Source: Pseudomonas monteilii NBRC 103158 = DSM 14164 (lineage in GTDB: Bacteria; Pseudomonadota; Gammaproteobacteria; Pseudomonadales; Pseudomonadaceae). From it: DNA of 64,000 nt. Position 1 is the first letter of the stretch, and every line of letters starts with the position of its first letter. The stretch covers positions 1 to 64,000 of the forward strand of contig NZ_BBIS01000002.1 in assembly GCF_000730605.1 (NCBI RefSeq). Direction: 5' to 3'. The notes under the pieces are model-generated. The model saw only the letters and a list, made by a program, of their open reading frames with translations, made no database searches and was not told the DNA's origin. The translations under genes were made by a program, and so were the position numbers. Positions 1 to 7,847 of the stretch are shown here, piece after piece.

Positions 1-44
1 CTCGGTCTGATAGGCGCTGCAAAAACCAAGGCGTACACGTTAGA

Positions 45-866
45 ATGCCCACTTGTTTTCGCCCCCCGGATACCCGCCCCTTGCTGACCGAACCCCGCCG
101 CCGCGCCTACCTTTCCGCCATGCAAGTGGTGCACTGGCTGCCGCGCGCCGAACTGCCGTTCGCCGCACCGTCGCGGCCCGAGCTGCTGCTGCCGGTGGCA
201 CCGGTCGAGGACATCGATTTCGAGGTCAGGCCGGCACCGGCTGCAAATACTGCGCCCGCCGCCCCTCAGGCTCGCTCCGGCGAGCGGCCAAAAATCGAAA
301 TCCCGCGCCCGGGCAGTGCGCCCAAACCGGCTGCCAAGCCTGTCGAGGCCGAGGAACAGCCCGCACCGCCACGGCCGGCCCCCGTGCCGCCCCCGCGTTT
401 CTCGCTGCAACTGCTGCGCGCCGGCAGTTGCCTGCTGCTGGTCGAACTGGCCACCGGCCAGCCGTTCCAGAGCCGCGATCCATCCTACCTGCTGCTCAAA
501 GACATGCTGCGCGCCGCCGGCCTGCCTGACGCCCCGCAGATCATCGGTGAACCGGTGCGCTGGCCGTTGCTGGTGCGAGGCAACATGGACCAGGGGCCTG
601 AAGCCGCGCGCGATTTTGTCCGGGGCTTTGTCCAGGCACGCCTCGAAGATGCCCCGAGCACCTGCCTGTGGCTGATCGGCCTGCCGGCGCTGCGCTTTGC
701 CGCCAATGCCGACGTCGAAGCCTATTACCAAACCCTGACGCTCGACGGCCTGGGCGACGCCTGGGCACTGCCGGGCCTTGAACTGTTGATGGACGAGCCG
801 CAGCGCAAGGCGGACGTCTGGAAAGCCATGCGCCAGCTGATGGCGCGCTGGAAGAGCGTTGAATGA
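45..866 (+). CDS. Conserved hypothetical protein upstream of rimI
   Basis: A 273-residue protein with no domain I can name. The N-terminal 25 residues are basic, followed by a conserved-looking block (MQVVHWLPRAELPFA). Residues about 60-115 form a low-complexity Pro/Ala-rich linker, and the C-terminal 150 residues look globular. The Pro-rich linker can make automatic pipelines call such proteins TonB-like, but there is no N-terminal membrane anchor and no TonB C-terminal domain visible. The ATG at 45 has a weak ribosome binding site, the frame stays open to the window edge, and an internal ATG at 120 is an alternative start. It overlaps rimI by 4 bases (ATGA), so the two are probably translationally coupled. 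Confidence 0.75.
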   Translation: MPTCFRPPDTRPLLTEPRRRAYLSAMQVVHWLPRAELPFAAPSRPELLLPVAPVEDIDFEVRPAPAANTAPAAPQARSGERPKIEIPRPGSAPKPAAKPVEAEEQPAPPRPAPVPPPRFSLQLLRAGSCLLLVELATGQPFQSRDPSYLLLKDMLRAAGLPDAPQIIGEPVRWPLLVRGNMDQGPEAARDFVRGFVQARLEDAPSTCLWLIGLPALRFAANADVEAYYQTLTLDGLGDAWALPGLELLMDEPQRKADVWKAMRQLMARWKSVE

Positions 867-1318
867 GTGAATCGATCAGTTTCCGCCCGATGACCGAGGC
901 GGATCTGGATGCCGTACTTAAGATCGAATATGCCGCCTTCAGTCATCCCTGGACCCGCGGGATCTTTCAGGATGCGCTCAAATCGTACGAAATCTGGCTG
1001 ATGTTCGACGGCCAGCAGCAGGTAGGCCATGGCGTGATCAACGTGATCATCGACGAGGCGCACCTGCTCAACATCACCGTCAAACCTGAAAACCAGGGCC
1101 GTGGCCTGGGCCTGCGTTTGCTGGAGCACCTGATGGCCCGGGCCTACCAGCTCAATGGTCGCGAGTGCTTCCTGGAGGTGCGTGCCAGCAACCAGTCCGC
1201 CTATCGTTTGTATGAGCGCTACGGCTTCAACGAAATCGGCCGCCGCCGCGACTATTATCCGGTTGCCGGGGGGCGTGAAGACGCGCTGGTGATGGCGTGC
1301 ACCCTGCTTGAGGACTGA
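863..1318 (+). CDS. rimI: Ribosomal protein bS18 alanine N-acetyltransferase RimI
   Basis: A GNAT acetyltransferase of 151 residues that transfers acetyl from acetyl-CoA to the N-terminal alanine of ribosomal protein S18. The sequence shows the GNAT pattern: the early DLDAVLKIEYAAFSHPWTRG block typical of RimI, the acetyl-CoA pyrophosphate loop ENQGRGLGLRLLEHL at residues about 76-90, and the C-terminal LEVRASNQSAYRLYERYGF block with the conserved Asn and Tyr. Length matches the family. A GGAAGAG sequence lies just before the ATG, inside the upstream gene's last codons. Confidence 0.95.
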   Translation: MSESISFRPMTEADLDAVLKIEYAAFSHPWTRGIFQDALKSYEIWLMFDGQQQVGHGVINVIIDEAHLLNITVKPENQGRGLGLRLLEHLMARAYQLNGRECFLEVRASNQSAYRLYERYGFNEIGRRRDYYPVAGGREDALVMACTLLED

Positions 1319-1383
1319 CCGAGCATAGCCGCTACCACCTTTGGCCTGGTTTTCTTTGTTCTCTATGCACGGATGGATAAAGG

Positions 1384-1959
1384 ATGAAAAAACGGCTTCT
1401 GGTGGCGGGCCTGCTGATTGTTGGTGCAGCACACGCCGACGAACGCGACCTGTGGATGTTCGCCCAATGGGCTGGCGACCACCAAACCCGGCCTTTCCGT
1501 GAAATGCTGGTGGATGCCCGCCTTTACGGCGTAGTGCCTATCCACCAGTTGCTGCGCTCGGCTTCGGACTGGAAGCTGTGCCAGGCGTCTCCCTTTGCCG
1601 TGCCGCCTGCCAGCAACTGGGCGGCTGTACGTTCGACCCTTTCGCTGATCAAGACGCTTGATGACCAAGGCATCCTGCGCCAGTTCGAAGTGGTCTCCGC
1701 CTACCGCAACCCACGCCTGAATACCTGCGCGGGTGGTGCTGCCAACAGTGCCCATACCCGCGCCTTCGCCGTCGATATCCTGTTGCCGGCCTGGGCTGAT
1801 CCCAACCCGCTGTGCCGCTTCTGGCAGCAGTATGGCCAGGCCTGGAACATGGGCCTGGGGCGCTACCCGTCCGGGCGTATCCATGTGGATACCGCCGGCT
1901 ATCGCACCTGGGGCGGCGATGGCAGCGCCGGCTCGTCGTTCTGCATCAAGCCCAGGTGA
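1384..1959 (+). CDS. Secreted M15-type peptidase (D-Ala-D-Ala carboxypeptidase-like)
   Basis: A 191-residue protein with an N-terminal signal peptide (MKKRLLVAGLLIVGAAHA). The C-terminal half carries the zinc-peptidase M15 signature: SAYRNPRLN, then SAHTRAFAVDI (HxxxxxxD zinc ligands), and RIHVDT late in the chain (third ligand). Members of this family hydrolyse peptidoglycan stem peptides in the periplasm; substrate here is not predictable. A good AAAGG site precedes the ATG. Its 3' end overlaps the convergent LysR gene by 61 bases. Confidence 0.75.
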   Translation: MKKRLLVAGLLIVGAAHADERDLWMFAQWAGDHQTRPFREMLVDARLYGVVPIHQLLRSASDWKLCQASPFAVPPASNWAAVRSTLSLIKTLDDQGILRQFEVVSAYRNPRLNTCAGGAANSAHTRAFAVDILLPAWADPNPLCRFWQQYGQAWNMGLGRYPSGRIHVDTAGYRTWGGDGSAGSSFCIKPR

Positions 1960-2825
1960 GCCAGGCAGCGCTGGCATTCGCTTGTGACCCATTCGGCAAA
2001 ACGCTGGCGCTTTCCGCCGTCTTCGACCGGTTGTGGGCTCAGCAAGTGGTAGGCCGAGCCATCGCGCACAAAACCGAAGGGTGCCTGCAACTGCCCGCTG
2101 TCGAGTTCGTCGCGCACCATCAGGGCTGAGGCCATGGCCACGCCCAGGCCGGCGTTGGCGGCCTGGATCGACAGGTAGAAGTGCTCGTAGTCGCTGCGTT
2201 CGTTATGCCGCGCCTGCTGGCCGCTGAGGCGTAACCAGGTGGGCCAGGCGCCGGGGCGGGTGGTGCTGTGCAGCAGGCGCTGGCCGTTCAGCTGATTGGG
2301 GGCGGTGGGATGACACACCGGGCCGATCCATTCGTCGCAGATTTTCTGGTTGTACAGCTGGTTATCCCAGTGAAAGTCGTCGCGGCGGATTGCCAGGTCG
2401 ACACCGCTACGGGCGAAGTCCAGCGGCCCGCCTGCGGCTACCAGGTGCAACTGCAGGTCGGGGTGGTCGGCATGGAAGCGAGGCAGGCGCGGGATCAGCC
2501 AGCGCATGGCGATGGTCGGCTCGCAGGACAGCACCAGCACATTGTCGCGGGCCTGTTGTTGCAAGCGCTGCACGGCGCCTTCGAGCTGTTCGAAGATCGC
2601 CTGGGTGGTGCCCTGCAGGGCGCGGCCGGCTGGGCTGAGGAAAATGGCCCGGTTACGGCGTTCGAACAGGTCCACGCCGAGGTGTTCTTCAAGCAGGCGT
2701 ACCTGGCGGCTGACGGCGCCGTGGGTGACGTGCAGGTGCTCGGCGGCGCGCACGAAGCTTTCGGTCTGGGCGGCGATGTCGAAGTAGCGGAAAGCGTTCA
2801 AGGGCGGCAATTTCATGGCTTGCAT
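1899..2825 (-). CDS. LysR-family transcriptional regulator (GcvA-like)
   Basis: A DNA-binding regulator of about 308 residues. The winged helix-turn-helix is at the N terminus (FDIAAQTESFVRAAEHL, HVTHGAVSRQVRLLEE), followed by a LysR substrate-binding domain. The HVTHGAVSRQV helix is typical of the GcvA branch. I chose the ATG at 2825 (MQAMKLPPLNAFRYF) rather than the longer open frame to 2978, because LysR proteins start a few residues before the HTH and the extension runs through a REP-like repeat; the ATG at 2816 is also possible. It is divergent from the lysE-type exporter at 3000, which is therefore its most likely target. Confidence 0.85.
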   Translation of the reverse strand: MQAMKLPPLNAFRYFDIAAQTESFVRAAEHLHVTHGAVSRQVRLLEEHLGVDLFERRNRAIFLSPAGRALQGTTQAIFEQLEGAVQRLQQQARDNVLVLSCEPTIAMRWLIPRLPRFHADHPDLQLHLVAAGGPLDFARSGVDLAIRRDDFHWDNQLYNQKICDEWIGPVCHPTAPNQLNGQRLLHSTTRPGAWPTWLRLSGQQARHNERSDYEHFYLSIQAANAGLGVAMASALMVRDELDSGQLQAPFGFVRDGSAYHLLSPQPVEDGGKRQRFAEWVTSECQRCLAHLGLMQNDEPALPSPPQVR

Positions 2826-2837
2826 GTTTTCAGGCCC

Positions 2838-2869
2838 GGCCTCTTCGCGGGCGTGCCCGCGAAAAGGCC
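2838..2869. repeat. REP-like palindrome in the lysR leader
   Basis: An imperfect palindrome, GGCCTCTTCGCGGG-CGTG-CCCGCGAAAAGGCC, of the type dispersed between genes in P. putida. It lies 12 bases upstream of the chosen lysR start, so the lysR transcript would carry it as a hairpin in its leader. Related copies lie near 10130, 49140 and 63260. Confidence 0.75.
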
Positions 2870-2999
2870 AGTACTGGCAAAACACCTCTGTGAGAAAAAC
2901 TGTCAGATATGTCTCACTATAAATCGATTTTTCCCCACCTATAAGCGCTCGATAATCATCCCTTCTGTGCATTTTCATCGCCTATCGAGAGCCACCCGC

Positions 3000-3614
3000 A
3001 TGACCGAACTCATCGCCGTCGCCCTGTTCACCCTGCTCGCCGTCATCAGCCCAGGCGCCGATTTCGCCATGGTCACCCGCAGCAGTTATGCACAGGGCCG
3101 AAGGGCCGGGTTGGCCGCTGCCGTGGGCATTGCGCTGGGAGTGCAGGTGCATGTGCTGTACACGGTGTTGGGCATTGCAGTGCTCATCAGCCAGAGCCCG
3201 GCTTTGTTCTTCACCATGAAAGTGCTGGGTGCGGGTTACCTGATCTATCTGGGTTACCAGTCATTGACCAATACGCGGCGCATCAGCCTGGAGGGTGTAG
3301 GGCAAGCCGATGGTGGCGTGCTGCAAGCCCTGCGGTCGGGCTTTCTGACCAACGCCCTCAACCCCAAGACCATGTTGTTTGTCATCAGTGCGTTCACCCA
3401 GGTCGTCCAGCCCAACAGCCCGTTGGTGCTGGATTTCGCCTACGGCGCGTTCATGTCCTTGACCCATTGGCTGTGGTTCAGCCTGGTGGCGGTGTTCTTC
3501 TCCAGTACGGCACTGCGCAAGGCCATGATCGAACGGCAAATGCTGGTGGACCGTGCCATAGGCCTGGCGCTGATCGGGCTTGGCCTTGCGGTAGCCGTAA
3601 CCGGCATACGGTGA
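3000..3614 (+). CDS. LysE/RhtB-family amino acid exporter
   Basis: A 204-residue inner-membrane protein with about six hydrophobic segments. It shows the family signature at the N terminus (LLAVISPGADFAMVTR) and the conserved NPKTMLF segment after the third helix. LysE/RhtB proteins export amino acids or their analogues using the proton gradient. The ATG at 3000 begins MTELIAVALF; the open frame extends far upstream but that part is antisense to the divergent lysR gene. Control by the neighbouring LysR is inferred from divergence only. Confidence 0.9.
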   Translation: MTELIAVALFTLLAVISPGADFAMVTRSSYAQGRRAGLAAAVGIALGVQVHVLYTVLGIAVLISQSPALFFTMKVLGAGYLIYLGYQSLTNTRRISLEGVGQADGGVLQALRSGFLTNALNPKTMLFVISAFTQVVQPNSPLVLDFAYGAFMSLTHWLWFSLVAVFFSSTALRKAMIERQMLVDRAIGLALIGLGLAVAVTGIR

Positions 3615-3821
3615 AGTGTCGATTGCATGACGGGGTGATGGCCATGGCAGGCGCCTGCAGCCAGCGCGCTTTTTATCTGCAACCACTGCCTGTCGAGTCA
3701 GGGGCTGAAAGCGATAGCCCTGATCGTGATCGTGGCATTGGCTCTGGCGCTGTAGTTGCAGCAGGGGCGGCCTTGGCTGCAAGTGAGGGTATTGCCCGGC
3801 GCTAACTTTTTCGCAGGCAAA
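3615..3821. other. Intergenic stretch without a convincing gene
   Basis: About 200 bases between the LysE-type gene and the tRNA-Met terminator. One plus-strand frame would encode a short hydrophobic tail ending near 3754 but has no start codon. I see no supported feature here. Confidence 0.5.
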
Positions 3822-3850
3822 GAAAAAGGGCTTACCTTGCGGTAAGCCCT
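3822..3850 (-). terminator. Rho-independent terminator of tRNA-Met
   Basis: On the minus strand a perfect 10-bp stem (AGGGCTTACC, loop GCAA, GGTAAGCCCT) is followed by a T-rich tract (TTTTTCTTT). It lies about 10 bases past the CCA end of the tRNA. Confidence 0.85.
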
Positions 3851-3860
3851 TCGTCTTGTT

Positions 3861-3937
3861 TGGTGGCTACACAGGGACTTGAACCCCGGACCCCAGCATT
3901 ATGAATGCTATGCTCTAACCAACTGAGCTATGTAGCC
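3861..3937 (-). tRNA. tRNA-Met (CAT), elongator type
   Basis: A 77-nt cloverleaf on the minus strand. The acceptor 5' GGCTACA pairs with TGTAGCC before ACCA. The D arm is AGCTCAGTTGGTTAGAGC, the anticodon loop TTCATAA carries CAT, and the T arm has GGTTCAAGTCC. CCA is encoded. The paired first base (G1:C72) argues against an initiator tRNA. Confidence 0.95.
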
Positions 3938-4032
3938 GATGGCGCGCATTATTCTCTTGAACGCCCCCCCTGTCAACACTCATTTCAAAAAAAATTTGCA
4001 CGCTTTCAAAAACTTAGCGGCCGGGCACGGTT

Positions 4033-4965
4033 TCAGCGCACCACAAGCCAGTGGCCGAGCACGTCCTGAAGCTGCAAATGCTGGGCCGCAGCCAGGGATT
4101 GCAGGCTCTCCTGTGGCCGGTCGAGGTTGAAATCACCGCTTACGCGCCGATGGGCCATTTGTTCATCCATCATCCACAGGCGTTGCCCCTGGTACCCGGC
4201 AAGGCGCTCCAGCACCTGCCCCAAAGGCATGTCGGTGGCTTTCAGGCGGCCGTTGCGCCAGCTGTCGGCGGTTTTCAGGTCGGCTTTCTGCACCGGGTTG
4301 ATACGCATGTCATCAAAGGTAACCCGCTCACCCGCCGAGACCATGCGTTGATCCCCCCCTTGGGTGACCAGGGCCTTGCCACTGAGTAGCACGAGTTCAT
4401 CATGATTTGCATGGCGGGCGACCTGCAGGCGGGTGCCGAACACCTGGATGCGTGCGTTGCCCACTTCCACTTCCATCGCCCGCCCATCGAGCACAACCTC
4501 CAGGTACACCTGGCCCTGCACCAAGTGCAGTTGACGCGTGCGGCCGCGCAGGTTGACGTTCATGGCGCTGGCGCTGTCCAGGTTAAGCGTGGTGCCATCT
4601 GCCAGACGCGTGCTGCGGCGTTCGCCCACGTCGGTGTGCAACTCGCTGGCAAGGCGCTGCATCAGCGGCCAGTAGAGGTAGGCTGCGGCGCTTAATACGA
4701 GCAGGAACACCAGTGCCAGCCATTTGCCCAGGTGACTGCGGCGCACGGTGACCTGCCGTGGGCGGGGGCGGGCGGGTGGTGGCTGCAACTGCTGCCAGCA
4801 CGTTTCCAGCTCGGCGTAGGCGCGAGCGTTTTCGGGGGCCTGGCACCAGGCCGCGAATGCCTGGCGCTGGGCTTCATCACAGCCGGGTTGGTGCAATAGC
4901 GAAAACCACTCCAGCGCTTCCTGCTGTGGGTCGGGCTGCAGTTGCATGGCGGGCATCGGGCTCAT
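4033..4965 (-). CDS. FecR-family transmembrane anti-sigma regulator (orphan)
   Basis: A 310-residue FecR-type protein. The N-terminal cytoplasmic domain (EALEWFSLLHQPGCDEAQRQ, AFAAWCQAPENARAYAELE) would bind an ECF sigma factor. One transmembrane helix follows at about residues 88-106 (KWLALVFLLVLSAAAYLYW). The periplasmic FecR domain contains GERRSTRLADGTTLNLDS, and the STN-like C terminus contains RVSGDFNLDRPQESLQSL. Members couple a TonB-dependent receptor to a FecI-type sigma factor. No sigma gene is adjacent; the only one in the window is at 8791-9306 with its own FecR. A Fur-like box lies upstream at 5035-5053. Confidence 0.88.
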   Translation of the reverse strand: MSPMPAMQLQPDPQQEALEWFSLLHQPGCDEAQRQAFAAWCQAPENARAYAELETCWQQLQPPPARPRPRQVTVRRSHLGKWLALVFLLVLSAAAYLYWPLMQRLASELHTDVGERRSTRLADGTTLNLDSASAMNVNLRGRTRQLHLVQGQVYLEVVLDGRAMEVEVGNARIQVFGTRLQVARHANHDELVLLSGKALVTQGGDQRMVSAGERVTFDDMRINPVQKADLKTADSWRNGRLKATDMPLGQVLERLAGYQGQRLWMMDEQMAHRRVSGDFNLDRPQESLQSLAAAQHLQLQDVLGHWLVVR

Positions 4966-5034
4966 GGGTAGGTCTGCTCACGATAGGGGCCGTTTCGCCC
5001 AACGATGACAGGGGTATGGGTCAAGGATGCTAAT

Positions 5035-5053
5035 TATATTGAGAACCATTTTC
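5035..5053. promoter_or_regulatory. Fur-box-like site between fecR and MFS gene
   Basis: TATATTGAGAACCATTTTC matches 13 of 19 positions of the Fur consensus when read on the minus strand. Its core ATTGAGAACCATT differs by one base from the core upstream of the FecI-type sigma gene (9345-9357). It sits between the divergent fecR and MFS genes and could control either. Confidence 0.6.
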
Positions 5054-5146
5054 AAGTGCGTCGCAAAGGGGGATAAAAAAGGTAGCTATGTATCTATTTG
5101 TTTCCTGATAATCGGATCCCAAACCTAAGGACGGAGATTTAGGCAA

Positions 5147-6361
5147 ATGGCCATCAGTAGTGCCTCCACCGCGTCCACCAACGCAACGGCGAACCAAGCC
5201 ACGCCGCTGGTGATGCGCATCATTGGTTTCTGCGCCCTGGCGCACCTGATCAACGACCTGATCCAGTCGGTGCTGCCGGCGATCTACCCGATGCTCAAGG
5301 CCAACTACGACCTGAGCTTTGCCCAGATCGGCCTGATCACGCTGACGTTCCAGATCACCGCTTCGTTGCTGCAACCCTGGGTCGGCTTTTTCACCGACCG
5401 CCGGCCGACACCGAACCTGTTGCCGATGGGCACCTTGTGCACGCTGGTGGGCATCGTGATGCTTGCCTTTGTGGGCAGCTTCCCGATGATCTTGCTGGCC
5501 TCGGCGCTGGTCGGTATCGGCTCATCGACGTTCCACCCGGAAACCTCGCGTATTGCACGCCTCGCCTCTGGCGGGCGCTTCGGCCTGGCCCAATCAACCT
5601 TCCAGGTGGGCGGCAACACCGGTTCGGCCCTGGGCCCGCTGCTGGCGGCGGCCATCGTCATTCCATTCGGTCAGACCCACGTCGCCTGGTTCGGCCTGGC
5701 CGCGCTGTTCTTCTTTGGCGTCACCTTGATGCTGCGTGGCTGGTACAAGGAGCACCTCAACCAGGCCAAGGCGCGCAAGGCGGTGCAAGCCACCCACGGC
5801 ATCTCGCGCAACCGGGTGATCGCGGCGCTGATCGTTCTGGGCCTGCTGGTGTTCTCCAAGTACTTCTACATGGCCAGCTTCACCAGCTACTTCACCTTCT
5901 ACCTGATCGAAAAGTTCGATGTGTCGGTGGCCAGCTCGCAGCTGCACCTGTTCCTGTTCCTCGGCGCGGTGGCGGCCGGCACGTTCTTTGGCGGGCCGAT
6001 CGGTGACCGCATCGGGCGCAAGGCGGTGATCTGGTTCTCGATTTTGGGCGTGACGCCGTTCACCTTGGCACTGCCGTATGCAGACCTGTTCTGGACCACG
6101 GTGTTGAGCGTGGTGATCGGCTTTATCCTGGCGTCGGCGTTTTCCGCGATCGTGGTGTATGCGCAGGAGCTGGTACCGGGCAGCGTGGGCATGATCGCCG
6201 GAATCTTCTTCGGGCTGATGTTCGGCTTCGGCGGCATTGGTGCGGCGCTGCTGGGGTATGTGGCGGACCTGCGCGGTATCGAATATGTGTATGGGCTGTG
6301 CTCGTTCCTGCCGTTGTTCGGCTTGTTGGCGGTGTTCTTGCCGTCTACGGATAAACGCTGA
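5147..6361 (+). CDS. MFS transporter, Fsr (fosmidomycin-resistance-like) family
   Basis: A 404-residue inner-membrane transporter with about 12 hydrophobic segments. The first segment (CALAHLINDLIQSVLPAIYP) and the loop WVGFFTDRRPTPNLLPMG are typical of the Fsr/YfnC branch of drug:H+ antiporters. The mid-protein motif GSSTFHPETSRIARLASGGR is also family-typical. The substrate cannot be inferred. A GGAG site precedes the ATG. It is divergent from an orphan fecR and shares the Fur-box-like site, so iron regulation is possible. A GGGGCTGC hairpin follows the stop codon. Confidence 0.88.
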   Translation: MAISSASTASTNATANQATPLVMRIIGFCALAHLINDLIQSVLPAIYPMLKANYDLSFAQIGLITLTFQITASLLQPWVGFFTDRRPTPNLLPMGTLCTLVGIVMLAFVGSFPMILLASALVGIGSSTFHPETSRIARLASGGRFGLAQSTFQVGGNTGSALGPLLAAAIVIPFGQTHVAWFGLAALFFFGVTLMLRGWYKEHLNQAKARKAVQATHGISRNRVIAALIVLGLLVFSKYFYMASFTSYFTFYLIEKFDVSVASSQLHLFLFLGAVAAGTFFGGPIGDRIGRKAVIWFSILGVTPFTLALPYADLFWTTVLSVVIGFILASAFSAIVVYAQELVPGSVGMIAGIFFGLMFGFGGIGAALLGYVADLRGIEYVYGLCSFLPLFGLLAVFLPSTDKR

Positions 6362-6368
6362 TATCCCT

Positions 6369-6387
6369 GGGGCTGCGTTGCAGCCCC
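6369..6387 (+). terminator. Stem-loop after MFS gene
   Basis: GGGGCTGC-GTT-GCAGCCCC, an 8-bp perfect stem 7 bases after the stop. There is no strong T tract. The same stem with other loops recurs near 19360, 28030 and 57000. Confidence 0.6.
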
Positions 6388-6461
6388 GACGATTGACGAC
6401 CTGACACCCTTGGCCTAGAGTGCCGCCTCTTTTTCCAACCACCTGCGTAGTAGTCAAAGCA

Positions 6462-6599
6462 ATGCGCCGTACCCAGTCCCTGCCAAACGCCCGTCAGCCT
6501 GCCTTCCAGGCCTTGCGTCGTGCGTGGCCGAGCGACACGGTGCTCAAGCGCCGCCGCAGCGTGCTTTTTGCCTTCACCTTCTCGCCACACCTCGCCTGA
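6462..6599 (+). CDS. Possible 45-residue leader ORF before the second MFS gene
   Basis: An ATG-started frame encoding a very basic peptide (starts MRRTQSLPNARQPAFQALRR, ends FAFTFSPHLA). It lies in the 320-base gap between two MFS genes and ends 83 bases before the next start. No strong ribosome binding site is visible, and I do not recognise the peptide. It could be a leader peptide or simply non-coding leader; treat it as unproven. Confidence 0.2.
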   Translation: MRRTQSLPNARQPAFQALRRAWPSDTVLKRRRSVLFAFTFSPHLA

Positions 6600-6682
6600 A
6601 CTGATCTGCGCTTTTGCGTCGCTCGCCAATCTGGCGTGCGCGCCTGTGTCTGCACGTCTTTTCGGTTTGCAAGGAGTGGTAC

Positions 6683-7840
6683 ATGAACATGCGTTTGCTG
6701 GCGGGCCTGTTGTTCGCCGTTTCGGTCGTGGGTTTCAGTTTGGGGGCCAGCTTGCCGCTGGTGTCGTTGCGCCTGCATGAAGCGGGGGCGAGCACCCTGG
6801 AGATTGGCATCATCTCGGCCGTCCCTGCTGCGGGCATGATGCTCTCGGCGTTTCTGGTCGATGCCTGCTGCCGTCACCTCACCCGGCGCACCATTTACTT
6901 GCTGTGTTTCAGCCTATGCACGGTCAGCATTGCCTTGCTCGAGCCGGCATTCGGTTCGCTGTGGCTGCTGGCGCTGCTGCGCCTGGGCCTCGGGCTCGGC
7001 ATGGGGATCGCCATCATCCTCGGCGAGTCGTGGGTCAACGAGCTGTGCCCGGAGCACAACCGCGGCAAGATCATGGCCCTGTATGCCACCAGCTTCACTG
7101 GCTTTCAGGTGCTCGGCCCGGCCATGCTGGCGGTGCTGGGTGCCGATAGCCCGTGGATCACCGGGGTGGTCACCGCCTGCTATGGCCTGGCGCTGCTGTG
7201 CATCGTGCTGACCGTGCCCAACGACCATGTCGAACATGAAGAGGGCGAAAAGAGCTTTGGCTTGGCCGGGTTCTTCCGTGTGGCGCCGGCGCTGTGCGTG
7301 GCGGTGCTGTTCTTTTCGTTCTTCGATGCCGTGGTGTTGTCGCTGTTGCCGGTGTATGCCACCAGCCATGGGTTTGCCGTGGGCATCGCGGCGCTGATGG
7401 TGACTGTGGTGTTTGCTGGCGATATGCTGTTCCAGTTGCCGCTGGGCTGGCTAGCCGACCGGGTGGAGCGCACCGGGCTGCACCTGGTGTGCGGGCTGGT
7501 GGCGATGGCGATCGGCATCGGCCTGCCTTGGTTGTTGAACCTCACCTGGCTGCTGTGGCCGCTGTTGGTGGTACTGGGCGCGGTGGCAGGGGGTATCTAC
7601 ACCTTGGCGTTGGTGTTGATCGGGCAGCGCTTCAAAGGCCAGGACCTGGTCACTGCCAACGCCAGCGTAGGGTTGCTGTGGGGCGTGGGGAGCCTGATCG
7701 GGCCGCTGCTCAGTGGCGCGGCAATGAATGTGGCGCCACATGGCTTGCCCATGGCGCTGGCGCTGATGGCCGGGTTGTTCGTGTGTTTTGCCAGGCAGTC
7801 GTACCGGCGTGCGGGGCGCATACGCGCTGTGGCGCAGTGA
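6683..7840 (+). CDS. MFS transporter (second)
   Basis: A 385-residue inner-membrane protein with about 12 hydrophobic segments, distinct in sequence from the Fsr-like protein upstream. Family features include the LRLGLGLGMGIAIILGESWVNE segment and the loop EHNRGKIMALY between helices, typical of YcaD/MFS_1 transporters, and PLGWLADRVERTG as the second-half repeat of the MFS loop motif. The start at 6683 is set by an AAGGAG site 6 bases upstream. Substrate unknown. It converges on the FecR gene at 7848, leaving only 7 bases between them. Confidence 0.85.
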   Translation: MNMRLLAGLLFAVSVVGFSLGASLPLVSLRLHEAGASTLEIGIISAVPAAGMMLSAFLVDACCRHLTRRTIYLLCFSLCTVSIALLEPAFGSLWLLALLRLGLGLGMGIAIILGESWVNELCPEHNRGKIMALYATSFTGFQVLGPAMLAVLGADSPWITGVVTACYGLALLCIVLTVPNDHVEHEEGEKSFGLAGFFRVAPALCVAVLFFSFFDAVVLSLLPVYATSHGFAVGIAALMVTVVFAGDMLFQLPLGWLADRVERTGLHLVCGLVAMAIGIGLPWLLNLTWLLWPLLVVLGAVAGGIYTLALVLIGQRFKGQDLVTANASVGLLWGVGSLIGPLLSGAAMNVAPHGLPMALALMAGLFVCFARQSYRRAGRIRAVAQ

Positions 7841-7847
7841 TGACCTT

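Noticed and set aside
45..866. TonB energy transducer identity for the first gene
   Set aside because: Only the Pro-rich linker suggests it. There is no N-terminal membrane helix and no TonB C-terminal domain pattern.
2268..2999. Upstream in-frame extension of the LysE-type gene
   Set aside because: This part is antisense to the LysR gene and not homologous to exporters; family length and N terminus support the ATG at 3000.
3640..3754. Hydrophobic C-terminal-like frame (ICNHCLSSQGLKAIALIVIV) after the LysE-type gene
   Set aside because: No start codon lies between the preceding in-frame stop and the hydrophobic segment. It may be a gene relic but cannot be supported.
5594..6457. Minus-strand 287-residue ORF opposite the Fsr-like MFS gene
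   Set aside because: Arg/Gln/His-rich antisense frame of a high-GC gene, with no recognisable motif.
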